DNA from: Chitinophagales bacterium
GTDB lineage: Bacteria; Bacteroidota; Bacteroidia; Chitinophagales; Chitinophagaceae
DNA: 48,536 nt
Direction: 5' to 3'
NCBI GenBank assembly: GCA_026931325.1
Contig: JAIXLO010000009.1
Coordinates: 1 to 48,536 of the forward strand
In this document: positions 1 through 7,980 of the stretch, piece by piece
Layout: every line of letters starts with the position of its first letter
How positions within the stretch are numbered: position 1 is the stretch's first letter
Notes under the pieces: generated by a model
Seen by the model: only the letters and a program-made list of their open reading frames with translations
Told to the model about the DNA's origin: nothing
The model's database searches: none
Made by a program: the position numbers and the translations under genes

Positions 1-422
1 ATATCTAATAATGCTAATTCAAAAAATATACTTCTGTAAGGTAATTTTGGAATATTAATATTTAGAACAACATAATCTCCTACTCTTATATCATATCCTT
101 TTTTTGTTCCAGTTTTATCAACAGGTTTTATTGTTAAAAATGCAGTAGTATCAGTTAATGAAAAAATGCTTGCATAACCTATTTCTAAATTGCTTCTATC
201 CTCATCGCCTTTAAAAACACCTTTTACAACACCAGTGGTTCCATTTTGAATACCAAATTGTTTTCCTCCTTTAATAAAAGCAATTATACTATCATTTGTA
301 ATCTTTTTTACAGCAGCAATTCTTAAAAACATTTCCTTTTGTTCAAACTGATTATTCTGTTGAGCATTAATAGTTAATGATAACAGAAAAAGGCTAAAGA
401 GTAAAAGAATTATCTTTTTCAT
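1..422 (-). CDS. Secreted protein of unknown function (partial, C-terminus outside the window)
   Basis: The reading frame opens at an ATG whose complement is 420-422 and stays open for 140 codons to the left edge, so the stop lies outside the window. The N-terminus (MKKIILLLFSLFLLSLTINA, cleavage near AQQ) is a typical Sec signal peptide, so the protein is probably periplasmic or outer-membrane. The mature part alternates hydrophobic strands and turns (for example FIKGGKQFGIQNGTTG), suggesting a beta-rich domain. I do not recognise a family. The upstream region holds an ATACC...GGGTAT palindrome that also occurs before the next gene, so the two are probably co-regulated. Confidence 0.75.
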   Translation of the reverse strand, partial: MKKIILLLFSLFLLSLTINAQQNNQFEQKEMFLRIAAVKKITNDSIIAFIKGGKQFGIQNGTTGVVKGVFKGDEDRSNLEIGYASIFSLTDTTAFLTIKPVDKTGTKKGYDIRVGDYVVLNINIPKLPYRSIFFELALLD

Positions 423-470
423 TATTTATTATATTTACGGCTAAAAGTAAATTAATTTTTATATAGCTAC

Positions 471-490
471 AATACCTATTACAGGGTATT
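471..490. promoter_or_regulatory. Palindromic candidate operator, copy 1
   Basis: AATACC at 471-476 and GGGTATT at 484-490 form an inverted repeat with a 7-base spacer, about 50 bases upstream of the ATG at 422. The right half continues as GGGTATTTGCAA, which is repeated exactly at 1283-1294 in front of the next gene. A regulator-binding role is inferred from the symmetry and the recurrence. Confidence 0.45.
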
Positions 491-528
491 TGCAAAATAT
501 TTCACTTAGAAATTAGCAAAATTATTTT

Positions 529-570
529 TACAAAAAAGGTGCTTGAAATTTTCAAACACCTTTTCTTTTT
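529..570 (-). terminator. Rho-independent terminator of the 590-1195 gene
   Basis: AAAAAGGTG at 533-541 pairs with CACCTTTT at 557-564, and the stem continues inside as TTGAAA/TTTCAA after one mismatch. Read on the minus strand, it follows the stop codon at 590 by about 25 bases and ends in a run of T. Confidence 0.7.
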
Positions 571-589
571 CAATAAAACATTCTAATAA

Positions 590-1195
590 TTATAAACACT
601 TAAATATTCCTTGTATTTGTTGTTGATTACCTTCAGTAAATGATTTTACAACAGTTTTTTCTACCCCATCTAATCTCATGCTTCTAACTTTTTTTGTTTT
701 TAAAGACTCATACACATCCATATTTTTCAATAAATCATGCATATAAAGAGATACAATGCCTTTACAATTGTCTTTTTCTAAATTAGTTAATGTTGCTTGT
801 GTACCATCATCAAATGTAAATGTAACTTTAGAAGTATTATCTACACAAACTCCTGGTTCTAAAGCCATACCTCTTGCTATATACAATGTTTTTTCTTTGT
901 ATTGTAAAGTGTAAAATGTAAATGCAAAGCCTGTAACACCATCATTAGAAACAATCAAAAACTCTTTTGCTTCTGTATTAGATTCACCTTTGTCGTCTTT
1001 TTTGGTTGTTACAAATGCACCACACTCATCATCTGGAGAAACTGCTTTTAAAGCTTGTTGAGTTCCTTGGTTCTTTAAAGCAGATTGTGCTTTTTTACCA
1101 AAAATAGCAGCAGGTTCTAATCTTACTTTTACCTGTGCAGATACTGTTAATGTCATAACAGCAAAAATTGTTGAGAGGAATAATAACTTTTTCAT
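590..1195 (-). CDS. Secreted protein of unknown function, 201 aa
   Basis: The product starts with a clear Sec signal peptide (MKKLLFLSTIFAVMTLTVSA, cleavage before QVKV), so it is exported. The mature protein of about 180 residues has four cysteines (in DECGA, GVCVD, DNCKG and the terminal KCL), which could form two disulfides. The middle is strand-rich (FLIVSNDGVTGFAFTFYTL; VTFTFDDGTQATL) and the C-terminal third is charged and helical. I recognise no family. It is a single-gene unit with its own terminator downstream, and a palindrome upstream that it shares with the neighbouring secreted protein. Confidence 0.8.
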   Translation of the reverse strand: MKKLLFLSTIFAVMTLTVSAQVKVRLEPAAIFGKKAQSALKNQGTQQALKAVSPDDECGAFVTTKKDDKGESNTEAKEFLIVSNDGVTGFAFTFYTLQYKEKTLYIARGMALEPGVCVDNTSKVTFTFDDGTQATLTNLEKDNCKGIVSLYMHDLLKNMDVYESLKTKKVRSMRLDGVEKTVVKSFTEGNQQQIQGIFKCL

Positions 1196-1270
1196 GATTT
1201 TTAAATTTTAATGTTTAGAATTAATTTTTAAGATTTCGATGTAAAAATAATCGTGCCAAATTTTAATATG

Positions 1271-1294
1271 ATACCCTCTATTGGGTATTTGCAA
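1271..1294. promoter_or_regulatory. Palindromic candidate operator, copy 2
   Basis: ATACCC at 1271-1276 and GGGTAT at 1283-1288 form a perfect 6-bp inverted repeat with a 6-base spacer, followed by TTGCAA. It lies about 75 bases upstream of the ATG at 1195. The right half, GGGTATTTGCAA, is identical to the copy at 485-496. Confidence 0.5.
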
Positions 1295-1372
1295 TTTGTT
1301 TAATTCTATTTAACATTTTTACAACTTATTAAATATTAGCTGCTAATAAAGCAATTAAAAAATTATTTTAAA

Positions 1373-2395
1373 TTATTTTTCTACTTCAGCTACAGCAATG
1401 CCTTGCATTTCAGCCAATTTAGCTCTAATCTTTGTTTCTATTTCATTAGCTAATTCAGGGTTATCGTTTAATAGTTGTTTTACTGCATCTCTACCTTGAC
1501 CTAATTTTTCATTATTATAGCTAAACCAACTTCCACTTTTATTTACAATACCAAGTTCTACGCCCATATCTATAATTTCTCCAAGTTTGCTTATTCCTTC
1601 ACCAAAAATAATATCAAACTCTGCACTACGAAATGGAGGTGCTACTTTATTTTTAACCACTTTTACTTTTACATGATTACCTATTGCTGCATCACCATCT
1701 TTTATTTGTGAAGTACGACGAATATCTAAACGAACAGAAGAATAAAATTTTAAAGCATTACCACCTGTAGTTGTTTCAGGATTGCCAAACATTATTCCTA
1801 TTTTTTCTCTTAGTTGATTAATAAAAATACATACTGTTTTTGTTTTGTTAATTGTTGCTGTTAATTTACGCAAAGCTTGACTCATTAAACGAGCTTGTAA
1901 ACCCATTTTACTATCTCCCATATCTCCTTCTAATTCTCCTTTAGGTACTAATGCAGCAACAGAATCTATAACAACTACATCCAATGCACCTGAAAGTATT
2001 AATCTATCTGCAATTTCCAAAGCCTGCTCACCATAATCTGGTTGAGAGATTAATAAATTTTCAACATCAACTCCTAATTTTTGAGCATAAGCACTATCAA
2101 AAGCATGTTCAGCATCTATAATTGCACAAATACCACCTTTCTTTTGAGCTTCTGCTATAATATGTGTTGCAATAGTAGTTTTTCCGCTACTTTCAGGTCC
2201 AAATATTTCAATAACTCTACCTTTTGGTACACCACCAACTCCTAAAGCTGCATCTAATCCAATAGAACCTGTACTTATAACTTCAATTTGTCTATCTGCT
2301 TTATCACTCATCATCATTACACTACCCTTGCCAAAATCTTTATCTATTTTGTCAATCGTTAATTTTAATGCTTTTAATTTTTCTGTGTTACTCAT
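1373..2395 (-). CDS. recA: Recombinase RecA
   Basis: RecA coats single-stranded DNA and uses ATP to drive homologous pairing and strand exchange. It is central to recombinational repair. The 340-residue product is normal family length and shows the P-loop GPESSGKT at residues 66-73, the ADP/ATP-capping [11 protein letters not shown], the Walker-B strand [15 protein letters not shown] and the DNA-binding L2 region ([27 protein letters not shown]). It starts at an ATG at 2395 and is divergent from the UvrD-type helicase at 2579. The 183-bp gap between them carries repeated ACTAA motifs that could be a shared operator. Confidence 0.98.
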   Translation of the reverse strand: MSNTEKLKALKLTIDKIDKDFGKGSVMMMSDKADRQIEVISTGSIGLDAALGVGGVPKGRVIEIFGPESSGKTTIATHIIAEAQKKGGICAIIDAEHAFDSAYAQKLGVDVENLLISQPDYGEQALEIADRLILSGALDVVVIDSVAALVPKGELEGDMGDSKMGLQARLMSQALRKLTATINKTKTVCIFINQLREKIGIMFGNPETTTGGNALKFYSSVRLDIRRTSQIKDGDAAIGNHVKVKVVKNKVAPPFRSAEFDIIFGEGISKLGEIIDMGVELGIVNKSGSWFSYNNEKLGQGRDAVKQLLNDNPELANEIETKIRAKLAEMQGIAVAEVEK

Positions 2396-2441
2396 AATTG
2401 TATTATTTTAATCTGCTAAAATTAATTAAGTCTGTAAAGTT

Positions 2442-2499
2442 AATTAGTTTTTATTATCAACACTAATTTTTTTAGTATTTTTAAAAATAATTACTAATT
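2442..2499. promoter_or_regulatory. ACTAA/TTAGT repeat array between recA and uvrD
   Basis: AATTAGT (2442-2448), ACTAATT (2462-2468), TTAGT (2472-2476) and ACTAATT (2493-2499) lie in alternating orientation. 2462-2476 reads ACTAA-N5-TTAGT, a perfect dyad, and its ACTAA start repeats 31 bases later, about three helical turns. A regulator site serving both divergent repair genes is inferred, but the DNA is AT-rich and chance is possible. Confidence 0.3.
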
Positions 2500-2578
2500 T
2501 TTTTGTGTTTCATTTATTTTTTAATAGAACTTATCCCCCAAAGTATATTTCCAATTTTCGTATTACTAAATTGCAGCC

Positions 2579-4909
2579 ATGCAGGATTATTTAAAAGATT
2601 TAAACGAACAACAAAGAGAAGCTGTATTACACATTAATGGACCATTAATGATTGTTGCAGGAGCAGGAAGTGGTAAAACAAAAGTACTTACAACTCGTAT
2701 AGCCCATTTAATAGCCAGTGGCGTTGATACTTACAACATTTTGGCATTAACTTTTACTAATAAAGCTGCTGCTGAAATGAAAGAAAGAATTGAAAAAATT
2801 TTAGCAGAAAATACAACAGGAATTGCAAGTAGTGAAGCAAGAAACTTATACATTGGAACATTTCATAGTGTATTTGCAAGAATACTAAGAACTGAAGCTC
2901 CTCGTTTAGGATACCCAAACAATTTTACTATTTATGATACTGAAGATAGTCGTAATGTTTTAAAAACAGTTATTACTGAAATGGAATTAGATATTAAACA
3001 TTACAAACCAAATACTGTTCATAATAGAATTTCGGCAGCAAAAAATGCTTTAATAAATGCTGATGAATATTTAGAAGACACTTATATACAACAAGAAGAT
3101 AAAAGAGCTAACAGAGCAGCTATTGGTAAAATTTATAAAGCCTATACCGAAAGATGCTTTAGAAATGGAGCAATGGATTTTGATGACTTATTATTGAAAA
3201 TGTTTGAACTATTAAAAACATTTAATGAAGTATTGGTAAAATATCAACATAAGTTTAAGTACATATTAATTGATGAATTTCAAGATACCAACCCTGTTCA
3301 ATATCAAATAACAAAACTATTAGCAGCAGTGCATGAAAATATTTGTGTTGTTGGAGATGATGCTCAAAGTATATATAGTTTTAGAGGTGCTACGATTGAA
3401 AATATTTTACAATTTAAAAAAGATTACGATGATGTTACTATTATAAAATTAGAACAAAACTATAGAAGCACTCAAAGCATTTTAAATGTAGCTAATAAAG
3501 TTATTAGTAATAATAAAGGACAACTACCAAAAGAATTATGGACTAATAATGATACAGGAGATAAAATAAAATTAGTAAGAACTTTAACAGATAATGAAGA
3601 AGGCAGATTTGTTGCAGACTCAATAAAAGAACATCAGTTAAGATATCATTTCAACAACAGAGATTTTGCTATTTTATACAGAACAAATGCTCAAAGTCGT
3701 GCATTTGAAGAAAGTTTAAGAAAGCAAGGAATAGCTTATAGAATTTATGGAGGTATAAGCTTTTATCAACGAAAGGAAGTAAAAGATATGCTTGCATATT
3801 TAAGGTTAGTTGTTAATACAAAAGATGATGAATCTTTAAAAAGAATTATTAATTACCCAGCAAGAGGAATAGGAAAAACAACGATAGAAAAAATAGCTAT
3901 TTATGCTCACGAACAAAACATTACTATGTTTGATGTAATTGAGCAAGCTGCAAAGTATGGATTTAAAGCAGGTACATTAACTGCTTTAGAAAACTTTGCT
4001 ACAATGATTCAATATTTTCAAAGTATTCTTACTGATAAAAATGCTTACGATGTAGCAGTTTTGGTTGGTAAACATACAAAGTTAGTAAAAGAATTATTTA
4101 ATGATAAAACTACTGAAGGTTTAGCAAGATATGAAAATGTACAAGAACTTTTAAACTCAATAAAAGAATGGACAGAAATGCCAGATAATGAAGATGGAGA
4201 AGTAAGTTCAAAAAGTTTAGGAGCTTATTTGCAACAAATTACTTTATTAACTGATGCAGATAATGATAAAGAAAATGATGATACTGTAAAGCTAATGACC
4301 ATTCATGCTGCTAAAGGATTAGAGTTTGCTTGTGTTTTTGTTGTTGGTGTAGAAGAAATGCTTTTTCCCAATGCAATGTCCATTAATACAAGAGAAGAAT
4401 TAGAAGAAGAAAGAAGATTATTTTATGTAGCTATTACAAGAGCTAAACAAAAACTTTGGGTTACTTATGCTAATACCAGATATAAATTTGGTAGCCTTGT
4501 ACAAAATGAACCCAGCCGTTTTTTAGATGAAATGCCCGAAAGTTTTTTAGATAAAACTTATGCCGGTGGTGCTGCAAGAAATTCTTTAAATATGGGCTCT
4601 GCTTATGAAAGAATGAATAAGGGTTTTGGTTATGCTTCAAACACAAACAGTAAAGAAAAAAGACTAAGCTATTTACCAGCAAACCCTATTGCACCCAAAA
4701 ATGTTACACACATTCCAAGTGAAAATTTTGAAGTTAGTGATATTTCTCAGCTACAAGAAGGCGATAAAATTGAACATCAAAAATTTGGCTATGGCTCTAT
4801 TATTAAAATAGAAGGAAGTGCACACAACCCAATTGCTACCATCAGTTTTGAATTAAATGGAGAGAAAAAAATTATGTTAGGCTATGCCAAAATCAGAAAA
4901 GTAAATTAA
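2579..4909 (+). CDS. uvrD: ATP-dependent DNA helicase, UvrD/PcrA family (superfamily 1A)
   Basis: This is a 3'-5' DNA helicase acting in nucleotide-excision and mismatch repair and in clearing recombination or transcription intermediates. The helicase motifs appear in order: GAGSGKT at 28-34, DEFQDTNP, GDDAQSIYSFRGA, QNYRST, TIHAAKGLEF and VAITRAK. The C-terminal tail (about 735-776, EGDKIEHQKFGYGSIIKIEG) is the PcrA-type Tudor-like domain that contacts RNA polymerase in characterised relatives. The length of 776 aa is typical. The ATG at 2579 is divergent from recA, and the gene ends 18 bases from the convergent HerA-like gene. PcrA versus UvrD naming cannot be settled here. Confidence 0.95.
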   Translation: MQDYLKDLNEQQREAVLHINGPLMIVAGAGSGKTKVLTTRIAHLIASGVDTYNILALTFTNKAAAEMKERIEKILAENTTGIASSEARNLYIGTFHSVFARILRTEAPRLGYPNNFTIYDTEDSRNVLKTVITEMELDIKHYKPNTVHNRISAAKNALINADEYLEDTYIQQEDKRANRAAIGKIYKAYTERCFRNGAMDFDDLLLKMFELLKTFNEVLVKYQHKFKYILIDEFQDTNPVQYQITKLLAAVHENICVVGDDAQSIYSFRGATIENILQFKKDYDDVTIIKLEQNYRSTQSILNVANKVISNNKGQLPKELWTNNDTGDKIKLVRTLTDNEEGRFVADSIKEHQLRYHFNNRDFAILYRTNAQSRAFEESLRKQGIAYRIYGGISFYQRKEVKDMLAYLRLVVNTKDDESLKRIINYPARGIGKTTIEKIAIYAHEQNITMFDVIEQAAKYGFKAGTLTALENFATMIQYFQSILTDKNAYDVAVLVGKHTKLVKELFNDKTTEGLARYENVQELLNSIKEWTEMPDNEDGEVSSKSLGAYLQQITLLTDADNDKENDDTVKLMTIHAAKGLEFACVFVVGVEEMLFPNAMSINTREELEEERRLFYVAITRAKQKLWVTYANTRYKFGSLVQNEPSRFLDEMPESFLDKTYAGGAARNSLNMGSAYERMNKGFGYASNTNSKEKRLSYLPANPIAPKNVTHIPSENFEVSDISQLQEGDKIEHQKFGYGSIIKIEGSAHNPIATISFELNGEKKIMLGYAKIRKVN

Positions 4910-4927
4910 TATTTGAATTACTTTATT

Positions 4928-6493
4928 TTACCATAAACTTTTTCTTCTAACTCTTGTTGTAGAGCTAATACCTAAAGCCCCTAAAAGACTTCTAGTTATT
5001 ACACTTGCAGCAGTTCGCCCTATTTGCTTAACAGTTGGGTTATCAAAAAAACCTGGTTCTTTTTTTTCTTTTTTTGTTTCTTTTTCTTCTTCCTTTTCTT
5101 TTTCTTTTTGTTCTGCTTCTTCTTTAGTTCTTTGTGCAGCATCTTCAATTTTTGCATTCAAAATTTCGTAGGCACTATAACTATCTATTATTTCGCTATA
5201 TTTTTTTACTAATTTACTTTGATTAATGATAGTATCAATTTCTGCATCAGTTAAAACATCCATTCTGCTTCTTGGAGAGCAAAGTAAAGTATGCACTAAA
5301 GGTGTAGGAATTCCTTTTTCGTTTAATAATGTTACAAAAGCTTCTCCTATACCTAATTGGGTAAGTAATTCATCTGTTTTATAAAAAGAACTTTCAGGAA
5401 AATTTTCTGCTGCTGTTTTAATTACTTTTCTATCTGCTGCAGTAAATGCTCTTAAAGCATGTTGTATTTTTAAACCTAATTGTGCTAATACACTTGCAGG
5501 AATATCTTGAGGGTTTTGTGTACAAAAGAAAATGCCAATACCTTTACTTCTTATCAGTTTAATTACAGTTTCTATTTGCTGCATTAAAGCACTGCTTGCT
5601 TCTTGAAAAATAAGATGTGCTTCATCTATAAATAAAACTAATTTAGGTTTATCCAAGTCTCCTTCTTCTGGACAAACAGCATATAACTCTGCCAATAGTT
5701 GTAACATAAATGTAGAAAATAGTTTTGGTCTGTTTTGCATATCTGTTACTCTCAAAATATTAACCATTCCTTTTCCTTCATTATTAAATTTCATCAAATC
5801 TTCTACTTCAAAACTTTTTTCTCCAAAAAATATATCAGCACCTTGTTGTTGCAACTCTATTACTTTTCTTAAAATAGTGCCCAGACTTGTAGTAGATATT
5901 TTACCATAATCTTTTTCTAAAATTTCTTTTCCTTCATCACCTGCATATTGCAATACTTTTATAAAATCTTTCAAGTCCAATAAAGGCAATTTATTATCAT
6001 CGCAATATTTAAAAATAATAGAAACCAATCCTCCTTGTGTATCATTCAATCCTAAAATTTTACTTAGTAAAATAGGTCCAAATTCTGTAACAGTAGCTCT
6101 TAATCTAACTCCTTTTTCATCACTAAGAGTAAGAAACTCTACAGGAAAAGATGATGGTTTATAAGTTTCATTTAATAAAGCATAACGTTCTGTAATTCTA
6201 CTATTTTCTGTTCCTGCTTGTGCAATACCACTAAAATCTCCTTTAATATCCATTACTAAAACAGGAATACTATTATCGCTTAAACATTCTGCTAATACTT
6301 GTAAAGTTTTTGTTTTACCTGTACCTGTAGCACCTGCAATTAAACCATGTCTATTCATAGTTTTAAAAGGTAAATACACATTTGCTTCACTTACAGCTTT
6401 ACCATCTAACATACCAACACCAATTTTTACATGCTCTCCTTTAAATGTATAGCCTTGATTAATTGATTCAAGAAATTGCTCAGTTGTACTCAT
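4928..6493 (-). CDS. HerA-like ATPase, DUF853 (YjgR) family
   Basis: This is a P-loop ATPase of the HerA/FtsK superfamily. The Walker A motif GATGTGKT is at 54-61, the Walker B motif DEAH is at 290-293 (VLFIDEAHLIF), and an FFCTQNPQDIP segment follows. Its length (521 aa) and the opening (GVGMLDGKAV...PFKTMNRHGLIAG) fit the DUF853/YjgR family, whose cellular role is not established. The C-terminal region has a strongly charged Lys/Glu stretch at about 455-479, probably a helix or coiled coil, followed by a short tail (FFDNPTVKQIGRTAASVI). It is convergent with uvrD. Two hairpins lie upstream, separating it from the small gene at 6657. Confidence 0.88.
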   Translation of the reverse strand: MSTTEQFLESINQGYTFKGEHVKIGVGMLDGKAVSEANVYLPFKTMNRHGLIAGATGTGKTKTLQVLAECLSDNSIPVLVMDIKGDFSGIAQAGTENSRITERYALLNETYKPSSFPVEFLTLSDEKGVRLRATVTEFGPILLSKILGLNDTQGGLVSIIFKYCDDNKLPLLDLKDFIKVLQYAGDEGKEILEKDYGKISTTSLGTILRKVIELQQQGADIFFGEKSFEVEDLMKFNNEGKGMVNILRVTDMQNRPKLFSTFMLQLLAELYAVCPEEGDLDKPKLVLFIDEAHLIFQEASSALMQQIETVIKLIRSKGIGIFFCTQNPQDIPASVLAQLGLKIQHALRAFTAADRKVIKTAAENFPESSFYKTDELLTQLGIGEAFVTLLNEKGIPTPLVHTLLCSPRSRMDVLTDAEIDTIINQSKLVKKYSEIIDSYSAYEILNAKIEDAAQRTKEEAEQKEKEKEEEKETKKEKKEPGFFDNPTVKQIGRTAASVITRSLLGALGISSTTRVRRKSLW

Positions 6494-6536
6494 ATAAATA
6501 AAAATTTGGCTGAAAGTTAAAACAATTTATTTTGAT

Positions 6537-6566
6537 AAAAAGCATGATTTTTTAGAAATGCTTTTT
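6537..6566. terminator. Terminator-like hairpin upstream of the HerA-like gene
   Basis: AAAAAGCAT at 6537-6545 pairs with ATGCTTTTT at 6558-6566 (9 bp, 12-base loop). A/T runs on both sides would give a U tail in either direction. It follows a second hairpin at 6593-6615, making a tandem barrier between the small gene at 6657-6755 and the HerA-like gene. Confidence 0.5.
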
Positions 6567-6582
6567 GAGCATATTACTATAA

Positions 6583-6617
6583 TATAAAAAATAGCAATAG
6601 ACATACTCTATTGCTTT
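6583..6617 (-). terminator. Terminator of the 32-aa small gene
   Basis: AGCAATAG at 6593-6600 pairs perfectly with CTATTGCT at 6608-6615. Read on the minus strand the stem is followed by ATTTTTTAT. It lies about 40 bases past the stop codon at 6657, which supports that small gene being a transcription unit. Confidence 0.6.
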
Positions 6618-6656
6618 CAATAAAAAAGTTATCAATATAAAATAGTAAAGAAATTC

Positions 6657-6755
6657 TTAATGAATAAAGAAAGAAGTAATAGCTAAAATAATAACACCAA
6701 CTATAACATAAGCAATTTCAGATGTGCTGTTAGATGTTGTAATAAACTTTTTCAT
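6657..6755 (-). CDS. Small single-pass membrane peptide, 32 aa
   Basis: A short frame runs from an ATG (complement of 6753-6755) to TAA, 32 codons. The product begins MKKFITTSNSTSEI and then has a hydrophobic stretch (IAYVIVGVIILAITSFFI) long enough to span a membrane once, with a two-residue tail. That layout, positively charged start, Ser/Thr-rich spacer and one clean transmembrane helix, is unlike random translation. Two hairpin terminators follow at 6593-6615 and 6537-6566. I do not recognise a family. A small membrane regulator or a toxin-like peptide is possible, but nothing here decides between them. Confidence 0.5.
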   Translation of the reverse strand: MKKFITTSNSTSEIAYVIVGVIILAITSFFIH

Positions 6756-6868
6756 AATTAAAGGCTTTATTGTACAGACGTAAGTATAAAAAGAAAGGTT
6801 GCAATGAAATATTTTATATATCCTATTATTAAATATTTCACAATAGAATCAAGTAATCAGCAACCTCT

Positions 6869-6900
6869 TTTTTAATACGCTGTTTAGTTTGTTATCTTTG
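6869..6900 (+). promoter_or_regulatory. Bacteroidota-type promoter of rlmN
   Basis: A perfect TAnnTTTG box (TATCTTTG, 6893-6900) lies 20 bases after TTTT at 6869-6872, where the -33 TTTG is expected. The ATG at 6906 is only 5 bases beyond the box, so the transcript would be nearly leaderless. Confidence 0.55.
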
Positions 6901-6905
6901 CAATC

Positions 6906-7937
6906 ATGCAAAACATCAGACATTTATCTTACGAAGAAATAGAACAGCATTTTTTACAAATAGGCGAAAAAAAATTTAGAGCAAAACAAGTATGGGAATG
7001 GCTTTGGCAAAAACATGCTCATAGTTTTAATGATATGACAAACCTTAGCAAAGAACTTCGCCAAAAATTAACAGAACAATTTTCTTTTCCTGCACTAAAA
7101 ATTGATGTTACACAATATAGTGAAGATGGAACAATTAAATGTCGTTTTAATGCTTTTGATAATCAAAAAATAGAAGGTGTTTTAATACCAACCGAAGAAA
7201 GAAAAACTGCTTGTGTATCATCTCAAGTTGGTTGTAGTATGGGTTGTAAATTTTGTGCTACAGGTTATATGGGAGGGATAAGAAATTTAACCTTTGATGA
7301 AATTTATGATGAGGTAGTTTTAATCAATCAACAAAGTGAAAAAATATACAACCAAAAATTAACCAATATTGTTTTTATGGGTATGGGCGAACCTTTACTT
7401 AACTATAAAAATTTATTAAAAGCAGTAGAACGTATAAGTGCAGAAGATGGTTTATTTATGAGTCCAAAAAGAATTACAGTATCAACTGTTGGTATTGCTA
7501 AAATGATTAAAAAGTTAGGAGATGATAAAGTTCGTTTTAAATTAGCACTAAGCCTTCATGCAGCAAACGATAAAAAACGTAGCGAAATAATGCCTATCAA
7601 TGAAACAAATAATATTAAAAGCTTAACAGAAGCATTAAATTATTTTTACAAACAAACAGGCAATGAAATAACTTTTGAATATATTTTATTTAAAGATTTT
7701 AATGATAGTTTAAAAGATGCCGATGAATTAGTGAAATTATATAGACAAATTCCTGTAGATCTCGTAAATATTATTGAATACAACCCAATAGATAAAGCCC
7801 CATTTAGTAAACCAGATGAAGAAGTTATAGAAAACTTTATGAAATATTTAGAAAGTAAAAAAGTAAATGCCAGATTAAGAAGAAGTAGAGGAAAAGATAT
7901 TGATGCAGCTTGTGGTCAATTAGCTAATAAAGGTTGA
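6906..7937 (+). CDS. rlmN: Dual-specificity 23S rRNA/tRNA adenine C2-methyltransferase RlmN
   Basis: RlmN is a radical-SAM enzyme that methylates C2 of A2503 in 23S rRNA and of A37 in some tRNAs. The radical-SAM cluster motif CxxxCxxC is at C110, C114 and C117 (VGCSMGCKFCATG). A SAM-binding GMGEPLLNY and a SLHAAND segment follow. The conserved C-terminal cysteine that forms the methyl-transfer intermediate is present at residue 336 (DAACGQLANK). The length of 343 aa is standard. The ATG at 6906 sits directly behind a TATCTTTG promoter box, and pdxA follows 43 bases downstream on the same strand. Confidence 0.97.
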   Translation: MQNIRHLSYEEIEQHFLQIGEKKFRAKQVWEWLWQKHAHSFNDMTNLSKELRQKLTEQFSFPALKIDVTQYSEDGTIKCRFNAFDNQKIEGVLIPTEERKTACVSSQVGCSMGCKFCATGYMGGIRNLTFDEIYDEVVLINQQSEKIYNQKLTNIVFMGMGEPLLNYKNLLKAVERISAEDGLFMSPKRITVSTVGIAKMIKKLGDDKVRFKLALSLHAANDKKRSEIMPINETNNIKSLTEALNYFYKQTGNEITFEYILFKDFNDSLKDADELVKLYRQIPVDLVNIIEYNPIDKAPFSKPDEEVIENFMKYLESKKVNARLRRSRGKDIDAACGQLANKG

Positions 7938-7980
7938 TATACAAATAAATTTTACTTTCGCTTTAAAATAATACAACAGC

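Noticed and set aside
5024-5212. 62-codon Phe-rich ORF on the plus strand
   Set aside because: It is the antisense shadow of the Lys/Glu-rich tail of the HerA-like ATPase.
4928-6493. HerA-like ATPase as part of a HerA-NurA or HerA-SIR2 defence system
   Set aside because: No nuclease or SIR2 gene adjoins it, and the sequence fits the stand-alone DUF853/YjgR family.
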